64,000 nucleotides of DNA from positions 62,001-126,000 of the forward strand of contig NZ_JIAW01000013.1 in the NCBI RefSeq assembly GCF_000620625.1. The letters are read 5' to 3'. This document shows, in pieces, positions 34,444 through 42,726 of this stretch. This DNA comes from Mycobacterium sp. URHB0044. GTDB lineage: Bacteria > Actinomycetota > Actinomycetes > Mycobacteriales > Mycobacteriaceae. Made by a program: the position numbers and the translations under genes. Every line of letters starts with the position of its first letter. Positions within the stretch are counted from its first letter, which is position 1. The notes beneath the pieces were generated by a model that did no database searches, was not told where the DNA came from, and saw only the letters and a program-made list of their open reading frames with translations.

Positions 34444-35049
34444 GTGGCGGTCGATCTCGACGACGTGGCGGCTCGTCAGTCACGCTTGCTGGCTGCGGTC
34501 GCCGAGTTGGCCGCCTTGCCCTTCGAAGAGCTGCCCGCCGACGTGCTCGATTCCGTGTTGTGCAGCATCGAGTCCGCCGAGCGCGTTCTGTCGACCGTCG
34601 GGTACGACGCAATCAACGCCCTGCGCGCTCATTGGCCCAAGCGCCTCGGGCGGCTGCGTGATCACCTCGCCAACATGCTGCGAAATCCGTCGACCCCAGC
34701 CGTCAGCCACGGGCGAATGGGCATCACCGAAGGCCGAAGAAACCACCCGAACCAGACGCCGCTTGACCGCGGTTGCCGCCTGAGCAACCGGTGCGCGTGG
34801 GAGGTCTGCCACGACGCCAGCGGCCTGGCTGGGTCGTGGTGGTGGACATCGACCCGGCCACGGGGAAGGCGGTTACTCGCCGTTGACCCCACGGGTTTAC
34901 GGCATGGACCGTCGCTGCCGAAAATCGGCGACGTCCGCCGATCGGTGGACAAGAGATTCATCCCCTCCCTCCACCGGACGCCCGACATACACCGCGTCAC
35001 ATCCAGGACACAGTTGACTCATCGCCGGAACTCGCCGGCGGACGACTGA
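34444..35049 (+). pseudogene. Truncated/degenerate 13E12-family (DUF222) gene
   Basis: From GTG 34444, preceded by AGGAGG, the frame runs 201 codons. The first ~80 residues (LLAAVAELAALPFEELPADV, then TVGYDAINALRAHWPKRLGR) resemble the N-terminus of DUF222/13E12 proteins, which normally run 400 or more residues and end in an HNH endonuclease domain. Beyond LANMLR the sequence loses the family pattern, becomes rich in Arg, Pro, His and Thr, and no HNH is present. I read this as a decayed or truncated copy, possibly still LexA-inducible. It could instead be a short functional variant. Confidence 0.5.
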
Positions 35050-35079
35050 AAAACCAGTCAACACAGAAGGATTGACGAA

Positions 35080-35322
35080 ATGACACCCAAAGCGCACGCG
35101 TTCGCTCGATATTGCGCCCTGCCGTTGGCAATCGCCGCCGTCATGGGCCTCGGCGTGGCAGTCGGCTTGGCCACCATGGCCAAAGCCGACCCCGCAGCCC
35201 CCACCACTACGACGGTCCCGGCTGGCCCTGGCTACCAGTACTACCCGGACTACTACGCCACTCCCGCGCCGACGCAGGCGCCCGGCTGGCCGAGCCACCA
35301 CGGCCCGGGCCACATGAACTAA
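35080..35322 (+). CDS. Small secreted Pro/Tyr-rich protein
   Basis: An 80-residue precursor with a good ribosome site (AGAAGGATTGACGAA). The signal peptide ALPLAIAAVMGLGVAVGLAT has a likely cleavage after AKA, leaving a mature peptide of about 45 residues: DPAAPTTTTVPAGP, then tyrosines (YQYYPDYYATP), then a His/Gly/Pro end (WPSHHGPGHMN). It has no cysteines. It resembles small exported low-complexity mycobacterial proteins of unknown role. It starts 30 nt after the DUF222 remnant and is closed by a strong hairpin. Confidence 0.7.
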   Translation: MTPKAHAFARYCALPLAIAAVMGLGVAVGLATMAKADPAAPTTTTVPAGPGYQYYPDYYATPAPTQAPGWPSHHGPGHMN

Positions 35323-35332
35323 CACCGTCGGG

Positions 35333-35360
35333 CACGCCCTCCCACGACCGGGAGGGCGTG
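35333..35360. terminator. Perfect 11-bp hairpin terminator between convergent genes
   Basis: CACGCCCTCCC (35333-35343) and GGGAGGGCGTG (35350-35360) are perfectly complementary around a 6-nt loop. The hairpin starts 11 nt after the small secreted gene and ends 13 nt before the stop of the convergent FAD oxidase gene, so it can serve both strands. Confidence 0.75.
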
Positions 35361-35372
35361 TTCATCGCCGGC

Positions 35373-36737
35373 CTAGATCGCGGCGCCCGGATTCAGGATG
35401 TTGTCCGGATCCAACGCCTTCTTGATCCGGTGGTTGAGCTCCATCGCCTCCGGCCCGAGATATCCCGCGAGCCAGGGCCGTTTGAGTCTGCCGACGCCGT
35501 GCTCGCCGGTGATCGTCCCGCCCAGGCCGACGGCGAGATCCATGATCTGGCCGAACGCCGTCTGGGCCCGCTCGGTCTCGTCGTGGTTGGTGGGGTCGTA
35601 CACGATCAGCGGGTGGGTGTTGCCGTCGCCGGCATGCGCGATCACCGAGATCATCAGGCCGTGCTGCTCGGCGATCTTCTCCACGCCGGAGACGAGGTCG
35701 GCCAGCGAGGGCAGCGGCACTCCGACGTCCTCGAGCAGCAGCGAGCCCTTCGCCTCGACGGCAGGGATGGCGAACCGGCGCGCCGCGACGAACGCCTCGC
35801 CCTCGTCGGGGTCATCGGTCGAATAGACCTCCGTCGCACCGTGTTCGGTGAAGACGCGGGCCATGTACTCGGTGTCCTCGACGCCCGCAGCCCCGCGGTC
35901 GTCGGACGCGGCGACCATCATGGCGGCGGCGTTGCGGTCCAGGCCCATCTTCAGTTTGTCCTCGACCGCGTTGATCGCCACGGCGTCCATGAACTCGAGC
36001 ATCGATGGCCGGATCTTGCCGGTGATCGTGACGACGGCGTCCGCAGCAGACGCCACCGAATCGAACGAAGCCACCACCGTGCAGCCCCTGTGCTGTGGCG
36101 GCAGCAGGCGCAGCGTCACCTCGGTGATCACGCCGAGCGTGCCCTCGCTGCCCACGAACAGTTTCGTCAAGCTCAGTCCCGCAACGTCTTTGAGCCGCGG
36201 CCCGCCAAGGCGGACGGCGGTGCCGTCGGCCAGCACCACCTGTAGGCCCAGCACGTAGTCGGTCGTGACGCCGTACTTCACGCAGCAGAGGCCCCCGGCG
36301 TTGGTGGCGATGTTGCCGCCGATGCTGCAGATCTCGAACGACGACGGGTCGGGCGGATACCAGAGGCCGTATTCGGCGACGGCCTTCTTGACCTCGGCGT
36401 TGAACAGGCCGGGTTGCGTGACGGCCGTGCGGGTCACGGGGTCGACGACGATGTCGCGCATGCGCTCGGTCGACAGCACGATGCCACCGTCGAGCGCGGT
36501 GGCGCCGCCCGACAGTCCGGTGCCCGCACCGCGCGGCACGACCGGCACGCGGTGTGCGGAGGCCCAGCGCAACACGGCCTGAACCTCTTCCGTGCGGCGT
36601 GGCCTGACGACGGCCATCGCGGTACCCGCATTCGGGTCGGCCGCGCGGTCCTGACGGTACGAGGCGACGATGTCGGGATCGGTGACGACGGTGCCTTCGG
36701 GTAGCTCGGCGATGAGTTCTTCCAGCGCGGAGTCCAT
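35373..36737 (-). CDS. FAD-linked oxidase, GlcD/D-lactate dehydrogenase type (Rv1257c by position)
   Basis: A 454-residue relative of glycolate oxidase subunit GlcD: PRGAGTGLSGG (FAD pyrophosphate loop), YPPDPSSFEICSIGGNIATN, FVGSEGTLGVITEVTL, and the catalytic-domain HAGDGNTHPLIVYDP and GEHGVGRLKRPWLAGYLG. It oxidises D-2-hydroxyacids, probably D-lactate or glycolate. Its closest analogue in this window is the gene at 24084, but the two are only moderately alike. A lactate-permease-type gene lies 3 kb away on the same strand, separated by unrelated genes. Position between cyp130 and tap matches Rv1257c. Confidence 0.87.
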   Translation of the reverse strand: MDSALEELIAELPEGTVVTDPDIVASYRQDRAADPNAGTAMAVVRPRRTEEVQAVLRWASAHRVPVVPRGAGTGLSGGATALDGGIVLSTERMRDIVVDPVTRTAVTQPGLFNAEVKKAVAEYGLWYPPDPSSFEICSIGGNIATNAGGLCCVKYGVTTDYVLGLQVVLADGTAVRLGGPRLKDVAGLSLTKLFVGSEGTLGVITEVTLRLLPPQHRGCTVVASFDSVASAADAVVTITGKIRPSMLEFMDAVAINAVEDKLKMGLDRNAAAMMVAASDDRGAAGVEDTEYMARVFTEHGATEVYSTDDPDEGEAFVAARRFAIPAVEAKGSLLLEDVGVPLPSLADLVSGVEKIAEQHGLMISVIAHAGDGNTHPLIVYDPTNHDETERAQTAFGQIMDLAVGLGGTITGEHGVGRLKRPWLAGYLGPEAMELNHRIKKALDPDNILNPGAAI

Positions 36738-36773
36738 TCCTCGATGGTAGGCGTCGGCGCGGATCCGACCGGG

Positions 36774-37361
36774 CTAACCGCCGAGCGCTCTTGCGAGCAG
36801 CGTCGCCAATTTGTCGAGATAGCCCGGCTCCGCGCGTCCACCGCGGACGGTGAGCCGCCAATAGATGGGCGCGGCCAGGACATCGAGCGCGAGCTCCAGG
36901 TCGGTATCCGGGCTCAGTTCGCCGCGCGCGATGGCACGCTGAAGCATTTCGCGACCCTGTTCGCGTCGTGGTTGGCCGATCATGCCGTCGACGAGCGTGT
37001 TCAGCTCGGGGTTTCGTGCCATCTCCGCCACCAGGTCGGGAAGTATCCGGGAGAACCGCGGATGGGACAGCCACCGCATGACTGCACCCAGCAACTCTCG
37101 GATGTCTCCGTGCAGCGACCCGGTGTCGGACGCCGGAGCCTGCGCGACGCTGAATTCAGCGACGACGGCCATCGCCATCTCCTGCTTGGACGGCCAGCGC
37201 CGGTAGAGCGCGCTCTTGCCGACTCCCGCGCGCTTGGCGACGGCTTCCATGGAGAGCCGCGCGTAGCCCTGGTCGGCCAATTCGTCGAGAACGGCCTCGG
37301 TGATGGCCGTGGTGATCGCGGGCTGCAGCACGGCTGCGCCGGTGGGCGCTCGACGGGTCAT
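36774..37361 (-). CDS. TetR-family repressor of the divergent SnoaL/NmrA cluster
   Basis: A 195-residue regulator with HTH KRAGVGKSALYRRWPSKQEM near residues 43-62 and a TetR C-terminal domain of the TetR_C_16/33 kind. The start is the ATG at 37361. On the minus strand TATACT sits six nt before it, an excellent mycobacterial -10, so the mRNA is probably leaderless. It is divergent from the SnoaL-like gene, and the 92-nt gap contains two near-identical inverted operator copies. It is therefore very likely autoregulated and the repressor of the neighbouring operon. Confidence 0.88.
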   Translation of the reverse strand: MTRRAPTGAAVLQPAITTAITEAVLDELADQGYARLSMEAVAKRAGVGKSALYRRWPSKQEMAMAVVAEFSVAQAPASDTGSLHGDIRELLGAVMRWLSHPRFSRILPDLVAEMARNPELNTLVDGMIGQPRREQGREMLQRAIARGELSPDTDLELALDVLAAPIYWRLTVRGGRAEPGYLDKLATLLARALGG

Positions 37362-37379
37362 GGGCAGAGTATAGCGAGT

Positions 37380-37435
37380 GGACGATACGGACCCGTCCCG
37401 CGTATAGTTTACGATGGGACGGTACCGTATCGTCC
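37380..37435. promoter_or_regulatory. Double TetR operator with divergent promoters
   Basis: GGACGATACGGACCCGTCCC (37380-37399) recurs as its reverse complement at 37416-37435 with 18 of 20 positions identical. Each copy has the palindromic core ACGG-NN-CCGT. Between them lies TATAGT (37403-37408), the likely -10 of the rightward operon. The tetR -10 TATACT (minus strand, 37368-37373) lies just left. One copy thus covers the upstream side of both promoters and the other the rightward start site. Confidence 0.75.
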
Positions 37436-37453
37436 GAACCTTGGGAGGTAAGC

Positions 37454-37891
37454 ATGACGGCTGAGAAGCTCGTGAAGCACGCCCTGGAACTGCTACTCGC
37501 GCACGACGTGGCGGCCTTCGCCGCCCTGTGGGCCGAAGACGGCGTGCTGGAATTCCCCTTCGCTGCGCCCGGCTACCCGGCCAGAGTGGAAGGCCGCGCC
37601 GCGGTCGCAGAGTACATGCGCGGTTATCCGGACATTCTCGACATCAAGGAGATTCGGCAATTGGTGCTGCACCAGACCGTCGATCCCGAAGTCGTGGTCG
37701 TCGAGTTTGAGGTGGCAGGCGTCGTCGTCTCCAGCGGCGCGCCGTACCAAATGACCTACATCGCGGTGATCACGGTGCGGAACAACGAGATTCAGCGCTA
37801 CCGCGACTACTGGAGTCCGTTGGCTGCCGCGGAACTGCTGGGCGGCAGCGACCAGTTGTCGAGCGCATTCGCATGGCCGGCGGATGACTGA
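37454..37891 (+). CDS. SnoaL-like (NTF2-fold) protein, first gene of the TetR-controlled operon
   Basis: A 145-residue NTF2/SnoaL-fold protein (LVKHALELLLAHDVAAFAALW; DGVLEFPFAAPGYP; ITVRNNEIQRYRDYWSPLAA). GGGAGGTAAGC precedes the ATG. Its last codons overlap the next gene by 8 nt, so the two are coupled. Proteins of this kind next to NmrA-like reductases often act on the same small carbonyl or polyketide-like compounds, but the substrate is unknown. Regulation by the adjacent TetR through the double operator is strongly suggested. Confidence 0.8.
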   Translation: MTAEKLVKHALELLLAHDVAAFAALWAEDGVLEFPFAAPGYPARVEGRAAVAEYMRGYPDILDIKEIRQLVLHQTVDPEVVVVEFEVAGVVVSSGAPYQMTYIAVITVRNNEIQRYRDYWSPLAAAELLGGSDQLSSAFAWPADD

Positions 37892-38789
37892 CGTCCTCGT
37901 CATGGGCGCTACCGGAACCACGGGCAGCCGGGTCGCCGCCCTTCTGGCCGGACGCGGCGTCACCACCCGGTTGGCGACGCGAACCCCGAAGTCGACCGGC
38001 CAGATTCGGTTCGACTGGTCCGACCGCGACACGTATGAGGACGCACTGCGCGGCGTTTCGGCGGTCTACCTCATCGCGCCGATCGGCGTCGCGGATCCAG
38101 TCCCGCTGGCCGAACCGTTTCTCGAAGAGGCGGTGCGGCAACGGGTCCGACGTGTCGTCCAGCTGAGCTCGTCGGCGGTTCCGGAGGGGTCGCCTGGTCT
38201 TGGCGCAATGCATCGCCTGGTCCGCACGGCCATGCCGGAGTGGGCGGTGTTGCGGCCCTCGTGGTTCATGCAGAACTTCTCCGGCGACCACCTCGTCGCG
38301 CGAGGTGTCCGCGACGGTGAGATCGTCACCGCAACCGGAGACGGCAGAGTGGCCTTCATCGACGCGGGTGACATCGCCGCCGTAGCGGCTCGCGCACTGA
38401 CGGACGAAGTTCCGCACAACACCGAGCACATCCTGACGGGCCCCGAGGCGCTCAGTTACGCAGATGCCGCCGACATCCTGACCCGGCACACTGGCAGGAC
38501 CGTCCGGCACCGGTCGGTGCCCGCCGACGAGGCAGCGCGCCGCATCACCGAACATGGCATCCCCGCCGATTTCGCACAGGTGCTCGCCGCGATGGACGTC
38601 GACATCCGCGACGGTGCCGAAGACCGCGTCACGAACACGGTCGAAACGGTCACCGGCCGTCCGGCTCGCAGTTTCAGTACGTTCGCGGCGGAGGAGTTCG
38701 AATCTGGTAGACCCTTGTACCGTGCGGATTCTGATCACGGGGAGTTCCGGGCACCTGGGCGAGGCGCTCTGTCGGGTCCTGGCGGCTGA
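37884..38789 (+). CDS. NmrA-like NAD(P)-binding protein
   Basis: A 301-residue atypical SDR: dinucleotide loop VLVMGATGTTGSRVAALLAG at the N-terminus and VRRVVQLSSSAVPEGSPGL, without the classical YxxxK pair. This fits the NmrA/HSCARG group that binds NADPH as reductase or redox sensor. The start overlaps the SnoaL gene by 8 nt. Family resemblance ends near residue 275. The last ~25 residues (GRPLYRADSDHGEFRAPGRG) overlap the start of the next gene by 68 nt in another frame and look like read-through, so the ancestral stop may have been lost. Confidence 0.82.
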   Translation: MTDVLVMGATGTTGSRVAALLAGRGVTTRLATRTPKSTGQIRFDWSDRDTYEDALRGVSAVYLIAPIGVADPVPLAEPFLEEAVRQRVRRVVQLSSSAVPEGSPGLGAMHRLVRTAMPEWAVLRPSWFMQNFSGDHLVARGVRDGEIVTATGDGRVAFIDAGDIAAVAARALTDEVPHNTEHILTGPEALSYADAADILTRHTGRTVRHRSVPADEAARRITEHGIPADFAQVLAAMDVDIRDGAEDRVTNTVETVTGRPARSFSTFAAEEFESGRPLYRADSDHGEFRAPGRGALSGPGG

Positions 38790-39699
38790 CGGTAACGAAA
38801 TCGTGGGATTCGACGTTCTGCCGTCGCCCCACACCGCGGTCGTCGGCTCGATCGTCGACCGTGCCCTGGTGGGGCGTGTCATGGACGGCATCGACGCCGT
38901 CGTCCACACCGCGACACTGCACAAGCCGCACGTCGGAACCCACAGCCGATCCGATTTCGTCGAGTCCAACGTGACCGGGACGCTGAACCTGCTCGAAGCG
39001 GCCGCCGACGCAGGCGTGGGCAGCTTCGTCTTCACCAGCACCACCAGCACATTCGGGCGGGCACTGAGCCCACCGCCGGGCGAGCCGGCCGCCTGGATCA
39101 CCGAGGACGTCGCGCCGGTGGTGAAGAACGTCTACGGCGCAACGAAGACCGCCGCGGAAGACCTGTGCGAGCTCGTTGCACGCGACCGGGGACTGCCGTG
39201 CGTGATCCTGCGTACGTCGAGGTTCTTTCCCGAAGCCGACGACCGCGACGACGTCCGGTCCGCCTACGACGATCTCAACCTCAAGGTCAACGAACTGCTG
39301 CACCGTCGCGTCGACCTCGACGACGTGGTCACCGCCCACCGCCTGGCCGTCGAACGTGCTCCCACACTGGGCTTCGGCCGCTACATCGTCAGCGCTACAA
39401 CACCATTCGTCGTCGACGACGTCGCCGCGCTGGCACGGGACACGCCTGGCGTCGTGCGTCGGCTGTACCCGGACGTCGACGAGGTGTACGCGTCGCTCGG
39501 ATGGACCATGTTCCCGGTGATCGACCGGGTGTACGTCAACGCCAGGGCGCGACGCGACCTGGGCTGGTCACCTCGCTACGACTTCCGCCATGCCCTGGAC
39601 CGACTTGCGGAGGGTCTCGATCCGCGCAGTCCGCTCGCACTCGCCGTGGGCGCGAAGGGATATCACGCCACGAGCACGGGCGTGTACACGACCGGCTGA
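38722..39699 (+). CDS. NAD-dependent epimerase/dehydratase (extended SDR)
   Basis: The start is GTG 38722 (VRILITGSSGHLGEALCRVL), giving 325 residues. The Rossmann loop TGSSGHLG, catalytic-type segments FVFTSTTSTFG and YGATKTAAEDL (YxxxK), and ILRTSRFFPE are all family-typical. It overlaps the NmrA-like gene by 68 nt and its stop abuts that of the convergent permease. Extended SDRs of this kind act on nucleotide sugars or on hydroxy-steroid-like substrates. With a TetR, SnoaL and NmrA upstream, a small-molecule modification role is plausible but unproven. Confidence 0.82.
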   Translation: MRILITGSSGHLGEALCRVLAADGNEIVGFDVLPSPHTAVVGSIVDRALVGRVMDGIDAVVHTATLHKPHVGTHSRSDFVESNVTGTLNLLEAAADAGVGSFVFTSTTSTFGRALSPPPGEPAAWITEDVAPVVKNVYGATKTAAEDLCELVARDRGLPCVILRTSRFFPEADDRDDVRSAYDDLNLKVNELLHRRVDLDDVVTAHRLAVERAPTLGFGRYIVSATTPFVVDDVAALARDTPGVVRRLYPDVDEVYASLGWTMFPVIDRVYVNARARRDLGWSPRYDFRHALDRLAEGLDPRSPLALAVGAKGYHATSTGVYTTG

Positions 39700-41406
39700 T
39701 CAGGGCACCATCCACGACAACACGGGGGAGGCCTGCAGTCCGGACAGAATGCACAGCAGGACCAGGAACCCGAGGCTCCACAGGATGACGCGGCGGAAGA
39801 TGTCGCCCTCCTTGCCGTTGAGGCCGACCGCCGCGGCGGCGATCGCGAGGTTCTGCGGCGAGATCATCTTGCCAAGCACGCCACCGGAACTGTTCGACGC
39901 CGCCATCAGCACGTCCGACAGTCCCGCCTGATTCGCAGCGGCGACCTGCAGTGCCCCGAAGAGCGAGTTGGACGAGGTGTCGGAGCCGGTGACGGCGACG
40001 CCGAGCCAACCGAGGATGGGCGACAGCACCGCGAACGCCCCGCCTGCCGCGGCCATCCAGGTGCCGAGCGTGATGGTCTGACCGGACAGGTTCATCACGA
40101 ATGCCAGTGCGAGGACCGTCATTACGGTCAAGATTGCCCAGCGGAGCTGATGCAGCGTCGCGCCGTACGCCTTCAGCGCGCATGGCACCGACAGTCGCAG
40201 CGCCACCATCGTCAGGATGCCTGCGACGAGCATCTGCGTGCCCGGCGTAGTCAGCAGGTTGAGGGTGAACTTCGTCAGGGTCGACGGGTCGCCTTTGGCG
40301 TTGACGACGTGCAGGCCGGGCCAGTTGATCGCGAACGTCGCCTTGTCGAGCAGCTTTTTGATCGCGGGAATCTGGCAGATCACGAAGACCCCGATGATGA
40401 TTGCGTAGGGCGCGTACGCCTTTGTCACCTCGGCGCGCGAGTCATGGTGGCCGTCTGTTTGTTCGACGCGTCGGGTTGAGTCGGCCGACGGTTCGTCGCC
40501 CGTCGGACCCGCAACGCCCGCCGATACCGCTTCCCCGGTCGCTCCGCTCCTGCCCGCCGAACCGGCGACCACGGGCTGCTCCGTATACGCGTGCCGGGGC
40601 TGCCAGACCCGCACCAACGCGACCACCGCGGCGGCGGACACCAGGGACGCCACGACGTCGGCCAACGGCACCGAGACGAAGTTCGACGTTGCGTACTGCG
40701 CGACGGCGAACACGAAGCCGCAGACCACTGCGGCTGGCCAGGTTTCGCGCACGCCACGCCAGCCGTCGACGACCATGACCAGGGCGAGCGGTACGAACAG
40801 CGCAAGCAGCGGCGTCTGCCGCCCGACCATCGCGCCGAGCGTGTCGACGGGCAGATCCGTGACCTTGCCCAACGTGATGATGGGCGTGGCCATTGCGCCG
40901 AACGCGACGGGCGCGGTGTTGGCGACCAGCGCGAGCACGGCGGCCTTCAGCGGCTTGAAGCCCAAGGCCATCAGCATCACCGAGGTCACGGCGACGGGCG
41001 TGCCGAACCCGGCGAGCGCCTCGATCAGCGCGCCGAACGAGAACGCGATGATGATGGACTGGATCCGCTGGTCGTCGCTGACCGAGGAGAAGGAGCGCCG
41101 CAGCACGTCGAAATGTCCTGTCTCGACGGTCATCTGGTAAACCCAGATCGCATTGATGACGATCCAGAGGATCGGGAAGAACCCGAACGCGGCGCCCTCG
41201 GTCCCGGCCAACAGGGTCTGCCCGATGGGCATGCCGTAGACCACGACGGCGATCACGATGCTCGTCGCGAGCGATATCAGTGACGCCACCCAGGCGGTCA
41301 TCTTGACGGCGCCGAGCAGAACGAACAACAACAGCAGCGGTATTGCCGCAACCACGGCACTCCAGGCAAGGGAATTGGCGACCGGATCAAGAACTTGCTG
41401 GTACAC
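39700..41406 (-). CDS. Lactate permease (LctP/LldP family)
   Basis: A 568-residue membrane transporter of the L-lactate permease family, which imports L- and D-lactate and glycolate by proton symport. It has 12 or more hydrophobic helices. Signatures include SFGALIEALAGFGTPVAVTS and LGWLGVAVTGSDTSSNSLFG. A central hydrophilic loop near residues 265-325 is rich in Ser, Gly and Asp. The start is GTG 41406. FAD-linked 2-hydroxyacid oxidase genes at 35373 and 24084 could use what it imports, but neither is in the same transcript. It is absent, as I recall, from this place in M. tuberculosis. Confidence 0.9.
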   Translation of the reverse strand: MYQQVLDPVANSLAWSAVVAAIPLLLLFVLLGAVKMTAWVASLISLATSIVIAVVVYGMPIGQTLLAGTEGAAFGFFPILWIVINAIWVYQMTVETGHFDVLRRSFSSVSDDQRIQSIIIAFSFGALIEALAGFGTPVAVTSVMLMALGFKPLKAAVLALVANTAPVAFGAMATPIITLGKVTDLPVDTLGAMVGRQTPLLALFVPLALVMVVDGWRGVRETWPAAVVCGFVFAVAQYATSNFVSVPLADVVASLVSAAAVVALVRVWQPRHAYTEQPVVAGSAGRSGATGEAVSAGVAGPTGDEPSADSTRRVEQTDGHHDSRAEVTKAYAPYAIIIGVFVICQIPAIKKLLDKATFAINWPGLHVVNAKGDPSTLTKFTLNLLTTPGTQMLVAGILTMVALRLSVPCALKAYGATLHQLRWAILTVMTVLALAFVMNLSGQTITLGTWMAAAGGAFAVLSPILGWLGVAVTGSDTSSNSLFGALQVAAANQAGLSDVLMAASNSSGGVLGKMISPQNLAIAAAAVGLNGKEGDIFRRVILWSLGFLVLLCILSGLQASPVLSWMVP

Positions 41407-41478
41407 GGCTGACCTCGATTGTGGCGTGAGTCACTAAGTGAACCGGTTTACCCGCGCCGCGGGCGGTTCTAACGCCCG

Positions 41479-42711
41479 CTAGGCGTGTTCGGGCGTGCGG
41501 TCGAGGTCGCGCAGCGACGGCAGCCCCAATGCGACGAGCCCCAGCACCACCATCGGCAAGGACAGCGCGAAGAACGTCGCCTTCAGGCCTGCCGCGTCGG
41601 CGAGCGGCCCCGCGAGGATCAGGCCCAGCGGTCCCGCCGCGTAGGTCAGCGAGCCCATCACCCCGACCACCCGGCCGCGCAGGTGCAGTGGCGCACGGGT
41701 CTGCATGACGTAGTTGTAGATCGGCGCCATCGGGCCGTAGACGAAGCCGACGACCGCGCACAACACCAGGATCACCGGCAGCGGCGGCAGGAACGCGATG
41801 ATCGTCATCGCCACGCCCAACGTCAGCACGGCGATCAACATCGTGGTGCGCCGCTTGACGTACTTCGACGTCACCGCATATCCCAGCGCACCCACCAGCC
41901 CGCCGACCGACAGTGCCATCAGCACCCAGCCCAGTTGCGCGGGTTCGTCGCGGTCCGTGAAGTACTTCGGGAACAGCACGCTCTCCATCGGCATGTACAG
42001 CCCCGTCGCGGCGAGGTCGATGAACGCCAGCGTGCGCAACACCTTCAGGTTCCACACGAACGACAGCCCCTCGACCACCCCCGCCCACACGCCATCGGGC
42101 AGGGCATCGCGGTCCGGCTTGCCCGCACCCTCCAGGCGCAGCACGGCGATCGAGACGATCGACAGACCGAATGCCCCGGCCGTCACCCACATGGTGTTGA
42201 CGCCACCCAGGGTGGTGATCAGGAGGCCGCCGATGCCGGGACCCACGATGTAGGCCAGGTTGAAGGTGGCCTCGTACACGCTGTTCGCGTGGTCGAGCGT
42301 CCAGCCGGCCCGCGTCGCCGCCTCGGGCAGCATCGTTTCGCGTGCGGTCATCCCTGCCGGGTCGAAGAATGCGCCGAGCGCGGCCAGACCGGCGAGCACC
42401 GCGACGTTGATCGCGTCCACCCCGAACATCAGGGCGATCACTGGGACCGCGGCCACCGACAGCGCCGACAGCGCGTCGGAGATCATCGACACCCGGCGCC
42501 GCCCGAGGTAGTCGACCGCCGCACCGGCGATCAGGGTCGCCACCAACAGTGGCAACGTCCCCGCCATGGCGACGATCGACGCGTCCAACGCGGATCCGTT
42601 GCGCTGCAGCACCAGCCAGGGAAAGGCGATCATCGAGATGCCGTTGCCCGCGCCGGCCGTCAGCGCAGCGAACAGGATCAGATACAGCGGGCCGCGCTTC
42701 TTGATGATCAT
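41479..42711 (-). CDS. tap: Tap-type multidrug efflux MFS transporter (Rv1258c-like)
   Basis: The ATG at 42711 (MIIKKRGPLYLILFAALTAG) gives 410 residues; an open frame further upstream is shadow coding inside udgB. It has about 12 helices, MFS-3/NreB-like, with AGAAVDYLGRRRVSMISDAL as motif A and AMAPIYNYVMQTRAPLHLRG in the second half. Tap exports tetracycline and aminoglycosides in mycobacteria and contributes to intrinsic resistance. M. tuberculosis tap belongs to the WhiB7 regulon, and a WhiB7-style promoter is visible here too. Its upstream region overlaps that of udgB on the other strand. Confidence 0.9.
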   Translation of the reverse strand: MIIKKRGPLYLILFAALTAGAGNGISMIAFPWLVLQRNGSALDASIVAMAGTLPLLVATLIAGAAVDYLGRRRVSMISDALSALSVAAVPVIALMFGVDAINVAVLAGLAALGAFFDPAGMTARETMLPEAATRAGWTLDHANSVYEATFNLAYIVGPGIGGLLITTLGGVNTMWVTAGAFGLSIVSIAVLRLEGAGKPDRDALPDGVWAGVVEGLSFVWNLKVLRTLAFIDLAATGLYMPMESVLFPKYFTDRDEPAQLGWVLMALSVGGLVGALGYAVTSKYVKRRTTMLIAVLTLGVAMTIIAFLPPLPVILVLCAVVGFVYGPMAPIYNYVMQTRAPLHLRGRVVGVMGSLTYAAGPLGLILAGPLADAAGLKATFFALSLPMVVLGLVALGLPSLRDLDRTPEHA

Positions 42712-42726
42712 GGGGTATCGCGGCTG

